Assembly: GCA_903927685.1 (NCBI GenBank)
Contig: CAIYOB010001400.1
Location: 1 to 29,197, forward strand
Source of the DNA: an uncultured Planctomycetaceae bacterium
GTDB lineage: Bacteria; Planctomycetota; Planctomycetia; Pirellulales; Pirellulaceae
DNA length: 29,197 bases
Direction: 5' to 3'
A model generated the notes under the pieces. That model was not told the origin of the DNA. It ran no database searches and saw nothing but the letters and a program-made list of their open reading frames with translations. How positions within the stretch are numbered: the first letter of the stretch is position 1; every line of letters starts with the position of its first letter. The position numbers and the translations under genes are program-made. Below are positions 7,866 to 15,584 of the stretch, piece after piece.

Positions 7866-9563
7866 ATGACCCAAATCGTCAACGTCAGTTCGCGTCTGGC
7901 CGCCACTGCAGCTCGAGATCCCGACGGCGTCGCGATCGCCGAGCCTGCGGGCCGGGACGCGCGGGGCAAACGCCAATACCGCCAGATCCGCTTCGGGGAA
8001 TTGGAGGCCGACAGCAATCTGTTGGCCGACGGCTTGCGGGCGATGGGAGTTGCGCCCGGCACGCGACTGGTGCTGCTGGTCCGGCCCAGCATCGACTTCA
8101 TTTCGCTGGTGTTTGCTCTGTTCAAGGCCGGCGCGGTCACCGTGCTGATCGATCCGGGAATGGGCCGCAAGAACTTGCTCCGCTGTCTGGCTGAATCGCA
8201 GCCGGAGGGGTTTGTCGCCATTCCGCTGGTCCACGCCATTCGCAGCGTCCTGCGGCGGCGGTTTCCCCTGGCCCGCCATTTCGTGACCGTGGGCCGCCGC
8301 TGGTTCTGGGGCGGCACGACGCTCGCCGACCTGCGTGCCCGGACGCTGGATCCCGCCTTCCAGCCGGCGGCGACGGCTGCGGACGACCCCGCCGCGATCA
8401 TCTTCACCACCGGCAGCACGGGGCCGCCCAAGGGCACGCTGTACCTGCATGGCAATTTTGACCGCCAGGTGGTGGAACTCCGCGATTTCTACGGTATCCA
8501 GCCCGGCGAACTGGATTTGCCCGGCTTTCCGCTGTTCGGGCTGTTCAACTGTGCGATGGGCGTGACCACGGTCATTCCGGACATGGACCCGACCCGGCCG
8601 GCTCGGGTCAACCCGGAATTGATCATCGAGGCGGTCCGGGACTGGAACATCACGCAGGCCTTCGGCTCGCCGGCCCTCTGGAACGTCGTCGGCCGCTACT
8701 GCGAGGACCAGCAAATCCAGTTGCCGACCCTGCGGCGCGTGCTGTCCGCCGGCGCGCCGGTGCCGCCGCACGTCTTGCAGCGGATGAAGCGGGCCATTCC
8801 GGCCGACGGCGACGTGCACACGCCCTACGGCGCTACGGAAGCGTTGCCGGTCGCGTCGATTTCGGCGACGGAAGTCCTGGGGGAGACAGCCGAGCGAACT
8901 CGACACGGCGCCGGCACGTGCGTGGGACGGCGATTTCCGGGGATCACGTGGCAGGTAATCCGCATCGACGATGGCCCGCTCGCGTCACTCGACCAGGCCG
9001 TGCTGCTGCCCCACGGCGAGATTGGCGAGTTGATTGTGCAGGGCCCCGTGGTGACCGGGCAATACGTGACGCGGTGCGAGGCGAATCCGTTGCACAAGAT
9101 CCGCGACATCGCGGCTTTCTGGCACCGCATGGGCGACTTGGGCTACCTGGACGAGCAAGACCGATTCTGGTTCTGCGGCCGCAAATCGCATCGCGTGCGG
9201 ACCGACCGGGGCGAGATGTACACCGAGCCCTGCGAAGCCGTGTTCAACCAACATCCGCAGGTGTACCGTTCCGCCTTGGTGGGCGTCGGCCCGCTCGGCC
9301 GGCAGCGGCCCGTGATCATCGTCGAGCCGTGGCCGGACCGACGGCCTCGGTCGGCGGCGGAACGGACAACGCTGCGGCACGAGCTGCGTGGCCTGGCCCA
9401 AGCCTACCCGCACACACAAGCGATCGAGGACTTTCTGATTCACCCGTCCATGCCGGTCGACATCCGGCACAACGCCAAGATCTTCCGCGAGCAGTTGGCG
9501 GTGTGGGCGGCGAGGTCGGGAGACCTGCGCCGAACCGGGGGCCCGTTGACGGCCAAGCAGTGA
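7866..9563 (+). CDS. oleC: OleC-type olefin beta-lactone synthetase (AMP-forming)
   Basis: A 565-residue member of the ANL (acyl-CoA synthetase) superfamily. The AMP-binding P-loop FTTGSTGPPKG lies at about residues 180-190, YGATEALPV at 321-329, and GDLGYLDEQDRFWFCGRKSHR at about 423-443. Features of the OleC branch include LIDPGMGRKNLLRCLAE near residue 94, FPLFGLFNCAMG, and IPDMDPTRPA after it. Known OleC enzymes adenylate a long-chain beta-hydroxy acid made by OleA/OleD and close it to a beta-lactone, which OleB decarboxylates to an olefin. No oleA, oleB or oleD is in this window, so the partners are elsewhere or the substrate differs. The gene starts 10 nt after the NPCBM gene with only a weak ribosome binding site, and ends 5 nt from a convergent gene. 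Confidence 0.82.
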   Translation: MTQIVNVSSRLAATAARDPDGVAIAEPAGRDARGKRQYRQIRFGELEADSNLLADGLRAMGVAPGTRLVLLVRPSIDFISLVFALFKAGAVTVLIDPGMGRKNLLRCLAESQPEGFVAIPLVHAIRSVLRRRFPLARHFVTVGRRWFWGGTTLADLRARTLDPAFQPAATAADDPAAIIFTTGSTGPPKGTLYLHGNFDRQVVELRDFYGIQPGELDLPGFPLFGLFNCAMGVTTVIPDMDPTRPARVNPELIIEAVRDWNITQAFGSPALWNVVGRYCEDQQIQLPTLRRVLSAGAPVPPHVLQRMKRAIPADGDVHTPYGATEALPVASISATEVLGETAERTRHGAGTCVGRRFPGITWQVIRIDDGPLASLDQAVLLPHGEIGELIVQGPVVTGQYVTRCEANPLHKIRDIAAFWHRMGDLGYLDEQDRFWFCGRKSHRVRTDRGEMYTEPCEAVFNQHPQVYRSALVGVGPLGRQRPVIIVEPWPDRRPRSAAERTTLRHELRGLAQAYPHTQAIEDFLIHPSMPVDIRHNAKIFREQLAVWAARSGDLRRTGGPLTAKQ

Positions 9564-9568
9564 CCCGC

Positions 9569-10969
9569 CTACCCGCGCGCCGCCCAGGCGATTTCGAACC
9601 CTTCCTGGTCTAGCCAGGCGGCGACTTCCGCCGGCGAGCGGTGATCCGAAATGGGGAACTGTTCGCCTGGGCCTGCCGCCGGCTCGTCAGCGCCGTACCC
9701 GCCGGGCGCCGTCGAGCTGCCGGCGCTCATCTGTGTGATGCAGATTTTGGCCAGCGTGTTGCGCAGTTCCGGCGGTTCACGCGTGGACAGGACCAGGATC
9801 GCGTGCGGGAACGCGATCCGCAGGGCACTGTAGAACCGAATCAGGTCCTGGTCCGACACGGCAAAGGGAATCTCGAACCCTTCGGGCGCTTCGTGAATCC
9901 GCGGCAAGCTGAAGGCCAGCTGGCGGTCCGGGAACCGCTCGGACAAGTAGGCCGCATGCCGCAGCAAGGCCAGGAAGTCTTCGCGCGGGTCGGCCAGGCC
10001 CAGCAGGATCCCCAAGCCCAACCGGCCGATTCCCGCTTCGGCCGCCCGATCGTGCGACTCCAGCCGCCAGTCATACGACGCCTTGGGCCCGCGGGTATGG
10101 TACTTCGTGTACAGCGTCCGGTCATACGTCTCCTGGTACAGGGTCAGCGAACACGCGCCGGCCTGGACCAGTTCGGCGTAAGCGGCGGTCGATTGGGGAG
10201 CGATCTCGATCCCCGGTTCAAAACCGTCGTCGGCAAACGCCTGAATGATCTGGCGATAGTAAGCCGGAGTCGTGTGACTGGGGAATTCACCGCCGACGAT
10301 CAGGATGTTGCGAAAGCCGCGTTGCCGAAGGATCCGGGCCTGTTCCAAGCTCTCTTCCACCGTCAGATGCCGCCGCGGGATCTGGAGGGGATAGCGGAAT
10401 CCGCAGTACGTGCAGTAGTTCACGCAATCGCTGGAGACGTAGACCGGTGCGTACAGCAGGATGCGGTGCCGGCGAACCTGAGGCGAATCGGTAACCGACG
10501 CAGGGAAATGCTGCTGAGTCAGACGGGCAGCCCGCTCGATCAATCGCGGCAAGGGATACGCAGGATCGAGCACCGTACAGGCATTCCGGATCCCATGCGT
10601 GTCCCGCTGTGGATCGCGGACGGCATGCCGAGTCCGCCGCGGCGGCAGATCGGCTCGCCCCGCCAGGCTCTTGGCAGCCCGGTCCAGCGAGTCGACCAAG
10701 GCCTCGCCTTCCGGCGTCAGCGTTCCGGCATGTTCGTTCAGGTGCTGGTATCGCCAACGCTCGGCTTTCTGCGCCAAACTGGCCCGTTCGGCCGACGACC
10801 CCGCGTCCGCCTCCAGGACCGCCTCGATGCGAGCCAGCAGAGCCAGATGGTGTTCGGCGTGCTCGTCGGTCGTCTGGAGCCAGGTGGCCAGGGATCGCAA
10901 TTCGGGCAGCGTGCAAGTGCTCATGACGCCTCTGGGGTTAATCTGTTCCAGTTCTTTCTGCTCAGCCAT
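9569..10969 (-). CDS. ThiH/HydG-like radical SAM enzyme with an N-terminal extension
   Basis: A 466-residue radical SAM protein. The cluster motif CX3CX2C is C182, C186 and C189 in YVSSDCVNYCTYCGFR. It is followed by ThiH/HydG-type blocks: VGGEFPSHT, LYQETYDRTLYTKYHTRGPK, WRLESHDRAAEAGIGRLGLG, LSTREPPELRN and SAGSSTAPGGY, then an EQFPISDHRSP tail. ThiH cleaves tyrosine to dehydroglycine for thiazole synthesis; HydG uses related chemistry but carries a second C-terminal cysteine cluster, which is absent here. About 110 N-terminal residues, helix-rich and charged, precede the region comparable to ThiH. The ATG at 10969 overlaps the flavoprotein stop (ATGGCTGA); an internal ATG at 10924 is an alternative. 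With no thiG, thiS or thiF adjacent, a thiamine role is possible but unproven. Confidence 0.8.
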   Translation of the reverse strand: MAEQKELEQINPRGVMSTCTLPELRSLATWLQTTDEHAEHHLALLARIEAVLEADAGSSAERASLAQKAERWRYQHLNEHAGTLTPEGEALVDSLDRAAKSLAGRADLPPRRTRHAVRDPQRDTHGIRNACTVLDPAYPLPRLIERAARLTQQHFPASVTDSPQVRRHRILLYAPVYVSSDCVNYCTYCGFRYPLQIPRRHLTVEESLEQARILRQRGFRNILIVGGEFPSHTTPAYYRQIIQAFADDGFEPGIEIAPQSTAAYAELVQAGACSLTLYQETYDRTLYTKYHTRGPKASYDWRLESHDRAAEAGIGRLGLGILLGLADPREDFLALLRHAAYLSERFPDRQLAFSLPRIHEAPEGFEIPFAVSDQDLIRFYSALRIAFPHAILVLSTREPPELRNTLAKICITQMSAGSSTAPGGYGADEPAAGPGEQFPISDHRSPAEVAAWLDQEGFEIAWAARG

Positions 10970-12584
10970 CCCGCAGGATCTCCTCGGCCGCGTTCTTGCC
11001 GCAGGCCCCGATCACTCCGCCGCCGGGATGCGTGGCGGCGCCGCACAGGTACAGGCCCTGAATGGGCGTGCGATAGTCGGCCCAGCCCGCAATGGGGCGC
11101 ATGGCAAACAGCTGGTGCAGGTGCATCGCACCTTGCATGATATTGCCGCCTGTCAGGCCATACGTCCGCTCCAGGTCCAGCGGGCTGAGCACTTGGCGAT
11201 GCTCGACGGCGGCCGGCACGTTGGGCGCGTAGCGGGCCAGCAGCTCGAGACAGCGATCGGCAAAGTCTTCCTTGATTTCGTCCCAACTGCGGCCCGCCAG
11301 CCGGTAGGGCGCGTATTGCACGAAGATCGACATCACGTGCTTGCCGTCCGGCACGAGCGTCTGGTCCACGGCCGACGGCATGGTCAGTTCAAGCACCGGC
11401 TCGGTGCTGGGCCAGCCATACTTGGCGTCGTCGTACGCCCGTTCGAGGTAATCCAGGGTCGGACAGATGTGCATCGTGCCGTGGTGATGATCCGCCACGC
11501 CTTGCGACGGGTCGGCGCGGAAGTTGGGCGGTTCCGCCAAGGCCAGATTGATCTTGGCCGAAGCCGAGCTGTAATCGATCCGAGCCACCGCGTCGCGAAA
11601 GGCGGCGGGCAATTCGTCCGGGGCGCACAGCCGTTGGAAGGTCACGTGCGCGTCGGCGCTGGATGCCACCACTGGGGATTCGATCACCGAGTGGTCTGCC
11701 AGCGACACGCCCAACACCCGGCCGGCCGAACTCAAGATCCGGACCACCTCGGCCTCGCGATAGATGTCCACGTGCAGATCGCGACAAGCCGCTTCGAGGG
11801 CGTTGGCCAAGCCGCCCATGCCGCCGCGGACGTACCCCCAGATGCCGCGGGCCCCGCCCGCCGTGCCCATCACGTGATGCAACAGGACATAAGCGGTGCC
11901 AGGCGATGACGGCGCCGCGAACGCGCCGATGATCGCGTCCGTGCCAAGTGTCGCCCGCAGGACCTCGGACTCGAACCAACGTTCCAGGATCGGCCGTGCC
12001 GCGCCGGTGATCAACTCCAAGGCTTGCGGCAAGTCGCTGCCTAGGTCTGCCAGCGCCTGGTACATGTCCCACAACCGCGACGCGTCCCGCATCCGCTTCC
12101 GCACCCCGACCTTGCGCCATTCCTTGGACACCGGCAACACGTCCGGCGGCGTCCTGGACAGCACCGGCTCGATGGCCGCCGCAATCCGTTCCAGCAGAGC
12201 CTCGTAACGGGGATAAGCTTCCGCGTCCCGCCGACTGAACTTGGCGATTTCCCGCAGTGTCCGCTCGCGGTCCGGTCCCAGCAGCAGCGAGCGGCCGTCC
12301 AGCAACGGGGTGTACGAGGACGGGTTCCGCGGCATGATGGCAAAGCCGTACTGCTTCAACCGCAGATCGCGGATGATCTCCGGCAGCAGCAGACTGACCA
12401 CATAGGCGGCCGTCGAGACCTTGTAGCCGGGCCAGAGTTCTTCCGTCGTGGCGCAGCCGCCCAAGACGTGCCGGCGCTCGAGTACACAGACCGATTTTCC
12501 GGCCTTGGCCAGATACGCCGCCGCGATCAGGCCGTTGTGCCCGCCGCCGATCACCACGCAATCGTAACGTTTTCGTTCCAACAT
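10962..12584 (-). CDS. PYROXD2/phytoene-desaturase-like FAD-dependent oxidoreductase
   Basis: A 540-residue flavoprotein. The N-terminal dinucleotide-binding fold reads YDCVVIGGGHNGLIAAAYLA, followed by VCVLERRHVLGGCATTEE, the glutamate and Gly-Gly pattern expected for FAD binding. The C-terminal FAD segment is GLYLCGAATHPGGGVIGACG. The overall pattern matches COG1233, the phytoene desaturase/PYROXD2 group. The start is the ATG at 12584 with GGAAGG six bases upstream; a longer in-frame extension toward 12968 runs antisense through the parE region and lacks coding character. It shares 8 nt with the downstream radical SAM gene, so the two are probably made together. Substrate unknown: carotenoid desaturation is the classic role of the superfamily, but PYROXD2-type proteins are poorly characterised. 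Confidence 0.82.
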   Translation of the reverse strand: MLERKRYDCVVIGGGHNGLIAAAYLAKAGKSVCVLERRHVLGGCATTEELWPGYKVSTAAYVVSLLLPEIIRDLRLKQYGFAIMPRNPSSYTPLLDGRSLLLGPDRERTLREIAKFSRRDAEAYPRYEALLERIAAAIEPVLSRTPPDVLPVSKEWRKVGVRKRMRDASRLWDMYQALADLGSDLPQALELITGAARPILERWFESEVLRATLGTDAIIGAFAAPSSPGTAYVLLHHVMGTAGGARGIWGYVRGGMGGLANALEAACRDLHVDIYREAEVVRILSSAGRVLGVSLADHSVIESPVVASSADAHVTFQRLCAPDELPAAFRDAVARIDYSSASAKINLALAEPPNFRADPSQGVADHHHGTMHICPTLDYLERAYDDAKYGWPSTEPVLELTMPSAVDQTLVPDGKHVMSIFVQYAPYRLAGRSWDEIKEDFADRCLELLARYAPNVPAAVEHRQVLSPLDLERTYGLTGGNIMQGAMHLHQLFAMRPIAGWADYRTPIQGLYLCGAATHPGGGVIGACGKNAAEEILRDG

Positions 12585-12775
12585 CTTGCACCTTCCCAAC
12601 TTGCGATCCGCGTTCCGCGGAGCCGTGCCTGCGATTGTAGTGCCTGCGAAGCCGGGCCGATAGGGCCGGGGCACAGCAGATTCCACCCTGACGAAAGGCA
12701 ACGCAGAACATGCTCCCCGGCAGCAACACCGGTGCGGAGACGAAAGCCCGCCAACTCGTTCCGGCACACGAGCCG

Positions 12776-13084
12776 TCACGAGCGACGGAACAAGTCGCGG
12801 AACACAGTCGGAATGTCGCGCGAGCCGTGGATGACCAACAGAACGACGATGCCGTCTTCGATGGGGCGGTAGATGACGACATAGTTGCCGACGGAGAAAC
12901 ACCGCACCTGAGGCCCCAGATCCGGACGCAGAGCCCCCATGTGCGGGTGCGTCGCGTAAAGGCGGCATTTGTCGTCAATGCGAGTCATCAGACGGTCTGC
13001 CGCAGTTGGGCTATCCACGGCCACGTGCAACCAGATGTCAACCCGTGATTCCTCGGCATCAGCGGTTAGCAGCACGTGGGACAT
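12776..13084 (-). CDS. parE: ParE/RelE-family toxin
   Basis: A 102-residue protein of the ParE/RelE fold. Diagnostic stretches are DIWLHVAVDSPTAADRLM at the N-terminal helix pair, THPHMGALRPDL, VRCFSVGNYVVIYRP and VVLLVIHGSRDI, ending in a basic RDLFRRS tail. ParE toxins inhibit DNA gyrase while RelE relatives cleave mRNA on the ribosome; the HGSRD ending fits the ParE branch better. It follows its presumed antitoxin by nine bases on the same strand, the common antitoxin-first order. Ribosome binding upstream (GAGCGG) is weak, consistent with lower toxin synthesis. Family confidence is high; the cellular target is inferred. Confidence 0.87.
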   Translation of the reverse strand: MSHVLLTADAEESRVDIWLHVAVDSPTAADRLMTRIDDKCRLYATHPHMGALRPDLGPQVRCFSVGNYVVIYRPIEDGIVVLLVIHGSRDIPTVFRDLFRRS

Positions 13085-13093
13085 GAACGCCGC

Positions 13094-13348
13094 TCAGCGA
13101 GTTCCCGAGAAGCGCCGGCGAGCTTCCGCGACGGTCGCTTCGGTATCCAGCGGCCGGACTTCACCCCGCTCGTATTGGGAGAGGGATTCATGGACTCGCC
13201 CCTGCAATTCGTCATGCCGGACTTGGAGTTCGCGATATAATTCGACTGCCTTGGTCAAGAAGTCCGTTTCGTCCGCAGCCACACCACGCGCGATCTCGGC
13301 TTGAACGAATGCTTCCACTTCTTCCGTAAGCTGCAGTGTTACTGTCAT
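13094..13348 (-). CDS. parD: ParD-like antitoxin
   Basis: An 84-residue acidic protein. The N-terminus MTVTLQLTEEVEAFVQAEIA, followed by DETDFLTKAVELYRE, matches a ribbon-helix-helix DNA-binding domain of the ParD/CopG type, and the C-terminal half, with a GEVRPLDTEATVAEARRRF stretch, would wrap the toxin. The ATG at 13348-13346 is preferred to the upstream ATG at 13384 because it begins directly at the ribbon strand and has GGGAG about eight bases upstream. A perfect -10 sequence and a 14-bp palindrome lie just upstream, as expected for a self-repressed operon. Confidence 0.85.
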   Translation of the reverse strand: MTVTLQLTEEVEAFVQAEIARGVAADETDFLTKAVELYRELQVRHDELQGRVHESLSQYERGEVRPLDTEATVAEARRRFSGTR

Positions 13349-13367
13349 CGAAGAGGCTCCCTTTCGC

Positions 13368-13381
13368 CGCTCCTTGGAGCG
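13368..13381. promoter_or_regulatory. Palindromic operator candidate for parDE
   Basis: CGCTCC and GGAGCG are inverted around a TT centre. The site lies between the predicted -10 (13390-13395) and the parD start at 13348, at about +2 to +15 of the expected transcript. That is a position where a ribbon-helix-helix antitoxin would block transcription. Its assignment as the ParD operator is inferred. Confidence 0.5.
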
Positions 13382-13389
13382 CACGGAAG

Positions 13390-13418
13390 ATTATATCGCA
13401 GCGGTCGAGTGGGTCCAA
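13390..13418 (-). promoter_or_regulatory. Predicted sigma70-type promoter of parDE
   Basis: On the minus strand a consensus TATAAT (13395-13390) is preceded, 17 bp upstream, by TTGGAC (13418-13413). The -10 matches fully and the -35 keeps the TTG core. In this GC-rich region such an AT-rich box stands out. The leader to the parD ATG is about 35 nt. Confidence 0.6.
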
Positions 13419-13502
13419 GTCCGGTCGATTCCAATCACGCCGATTTTGCCGGGGGATGGTGGCGGGCGCCGGTGGCCCTCCCGAGTTTGCTCGACCGCGG
13501 TC

Positions 13503-13532
13503 CTTGGTGAGGGGTGCCCCAAGGATTACAAT
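13503..13532 (+). promoter_or_regulatory. Predicted homoserine dehydrogenase promoter with nested inverted repeats
   Basis: TACAAT at 13527-13532 lies 17 bp after TTGGTG at 13504-13509. In and around the spacer are CCTTGG (13503-13508) inverted against CCAAGG (13519-13524), and inside it GGGG inverted against CCCC (13511-13520). A repressor or activator site between the promoter boxes is possible. The -35 is weak, so this is a moderate prediction. The leader to the ATG at 13645 would be about 105 nt. Confidence 0.4.
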
Positions 13533-13644
13533 CTACACCCACACGCCCGTCAGTTCCCTCGTCACGGGTTCTGCTGCGGCGGCGGGGCAGGCGTAGGGCC
13601 CCGCGGTTCGCAAACGGTCTTCAGAGAAACGGTTGCTACAGGCT

Positions 13645-14949
13645 ATGGACAAGACAAAGGTCGCCATCGTCGGTTTTGGTACGGTCGGGACGGGCGTGGC
13701 CCGGTTGCTGTTGGATCACGGGGATCGCACGGCGCGGCATGCGGGACGGACGCTGTGGCTGGAAGCGGTCGTCGACGTCGATGTGACGCGGCCTCGAGAC
13801 GTGGAATTGCCGGCGGGCCTGTTGACCGACGATTTGGCGAAGATCACCGGGAACCCGGAGATCGCCGTTGTCGCGCATGTGGTGGGCGGCGTCGAGCCGG
13901 CCCGCACGATCATGCTCAAGCTGCTGGAGAGCGGCAAGGACGTGGTCACGTCGAACAAGGCGTTGCTGGCCGAGCACGGGCCGGAGTTGTTCGATCGCGC
14001 CCGCGAACTGGGTCGCTCGATCGCCTTCGAGGCGGCCGTGGCCGGTGGGATCCCGATCATCGCCAACATCAGCCAGTGCCTGTCGGCCAACCAGATCACG
14101 TCGCTGCGCGGGATCCTGAACGGGACCAGCAACTTTATCGTGTCCCAAATGGAAGAGCAGGGCACCGCTTATGCCACCGCGGTCAAAGAAGCCCAGCAAC
14201 GAGGCTATGCGGAACTCGACCCAACCCTGGACGTGGACGGGACGGACGCCGCGCAAAAGCTGGCCATCCTGGCCCACCTGGCTTTCGGCGTTCGGGTCCA
14301 CTGGAGCCAGATCCCGCGGGTCGGGATCGACAGGCTGGATCCGGCGGACCTGCGCTACGCCAAGGAACTGGGCTACCGCATCAAGCTGCTGGCGGTGGCC
14401 AAACTGGCGGACGAGGGGCTGGAACTTCACGTCTCGCCGACGCTGGTGCGGGTCGGCCGCCCGCTGGCCGAGGTGCGGCAGGCGTACAATGCGATCAGCG
14501 TGGTCGGGGACGCCGTCGGCCAGTTGTTCTATCACGGCCTGGGCGCCGGCCAGATGCCCACGGCCTCGGCGGTCGTGGCCGACATGATCGACACGGCCGT
14601 CGGCCGCACGCGGCTCACCTTTGAGACGCTCGAGCTGTGGTCCAATCGCGAATCGCCCTTTGCGATGCGCGACTTTTCCAAATTGCCGTCGCGCTACTAC
14701 ATGCGGTTCGCCGTCGAAGACCGGCCCGGCGTGCTGGCGCAGATCGCCGGAGTCCTGGGCACGCACCAGATCTCGATCGCCTCGGTGATCCAGCACGGCG
14801 CGGCCCCCGACGGCGTCGCGGACACGGTCCCGCTGGTCGTCATGACGCATGCCGCCGCCGAAGGCGACGCCGCCGCAGCCACCCGGGAAATCGACCGCCT
14901 GCCCTGCGTCCACGGGAACAGCGTGCGGATGCGGGTCCTGGACGATTAG
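13645..14949 (+). CDS. hom: Homoserine dehydrogenase with C-terminal ACT domain
   Basis: A 434-residue enzyme catalysing the NAD(P)H-dependent reduction of aspartate semialdehyde to homoserine, the branch point to threonine and methionine. The Rossmann motif GFGTVGTG is at residues 9-16. VVTSNKALLAEHG is the segment carrying the conserved lysine. The catalytic domain shows AAVAGGIPII, RGILNGTSNFI and AELDPTLDVDGTDAAQKLAIL. From about residue 350 an ACT domain is visible (YYMRFAVEDRPGVLAQIAGVLG, then ISIASVIQHG), which usually gives feedback control by threonine. I chose the ATG at 13645 because it directly precedes the first strand (DKTKVAIVGFG); an in-frame TTG at 13633 is an alternative. 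No other threonine-pathway gene is next to it. Confidence 0.95.
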   Translation: MDKTKVAIVGFGTVGTGVARLLLDHGDRTARHAGRTLWLEAVVDVDVTRPRDVELPAGLLTDDLAKITGNPEIAVVAHVVGGVEPARTIMLKLLESGKDVVTSNKALLAEHGPELFDRARELGRSIAFEAAVAGGIPIIANISQCLSANQITSLRGILNGTSNFIVSQMEEQGTAYATAVKEAQQRGYAELDPTLDVDGTDAAQKLAILAHLAFGVRVHWSQIPRVGIDRLDPADLRYAKELGYRIKLLAVAKLADEGLELHVSPTLVRVGRPLAEVRQAYNAISVVGDAVGQLFYHGLGAGQMPTASAVVADMIDTAVGRTRLTFETLELWSNRESPFAMRDFSKLPSRYYMRFAVEDRPGVLAQIAGVLGTHQISIASVIQHGAAPDGVADTVPLVVMTHAAAEGDAAAATREIDRLPCVHGNSVRMRVLDD

Positions 14950-15015
14950 ACCGCGCATCGCGACGCCGGGCCTCACCGACAACAGCCGTTACCGTGGCGC
15001 GACTGCTGGTCCGCT

Positions 15016-15567
15016 TTACAGCTGGACCAACTCGATCAACAAGCCGTCGGGGTCTACCGCACAGGCGACTCCGGCGGCATCAGGTGCGGCGACCGGGTCC
15101 GCCAGGAACTGGACGCCGCCCGCCTTCAGCCGTTCGACGGTCTTGGCCAAGTCGTCCACAAAGAACGTCAGCCAGCGGACGCCGGCGGCAAAGTCGGCCG
15201 TGCGCTGCGGCGGGGCCTCGGCGATTTCCATCAGCTTGATCAGGTTCTGGCCCGCGCGCAGGCGAACCTGGCGAAAGCCACGCGGCGCCAAACCCGCGCC
15301 TTGCGCCACCGCTGCGGGGATCTGCAGGTCCTGTACGATCTCCAGTCCCAACTGGTCGTGATAGAACCGCAGCGACTGTTGAAAGTTGCTGCAGACCAAA
15401 GCGATATCCACTCGCGGGATCGTCAGGTTCAACTTGCCCGCCGGCGTAGTTGGGCCGCCTGCGGTCCCGCTCGGCTCCTCGCCCGCACGGACGGGCTGGC
15501 TCAGCGCCGGCTGGCAAGCCAGCAGCGAAGCGGCTGCGGCATACCCGGTAAACTCGCGTCGTTTCAT
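15016..15567 (-). CDS. Exported VOC (glyoxalase/dioxygenase-fold) protein
   Basis: A 183-residue protein beginning MKRREFTGYAAAASLLACQP. The twin arginine followed by an aromatic residue and a hydrophobic stretch resembles a Tat signal, and LLAC could be a lipobox, so a Tat-exported lipoprotein is possible. The rest is one VOC module: IPRVDIALVCSNFQQSLRFY, DQLGLEIVQDL, then WLTFFVDDLAKTVERLKAGG and CAVDPDGLLIELVQL, which ends in the typical metal-site glutamate. VOC proteins include glyoxalases, dioxygenases and resistance proteins; the substrate here is unknown. It follows the sulfatase stop by 17 nt on the same strand, so it is probably co-transcribed with it. Confidence 0.82.
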   Translation of the reverse strand: MKRREFTGYAAAASLLACQPALSQPVRAGEEPSGTAGGPTTPAGKLNLTIPRVDIALVCSNFQQSLRFYHDQLGLEIVQDLQIPAAVAQGAGLAPRGFRQVRLRAGQNLIKLMEIAEAPPQRTADFAAGVRWLTFFVDDLAKTVERLKAGGVQFLADPVAAPDAAGVACAVDPDGLLIELVQL

Positions 15568-15584
15568 TTCCGTTGCTCCATAAT

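Noticed and set aside
12585..12968. N-terminal extension of the flavoprotein upstream of its ATG at 12584
   Set aside because: The frame overlaps the parE gene and has Cys/Arg/His-rich non-coding character, whereas the ATG at 12584 has a good ribosome binding site and starts just before the FAD fold.
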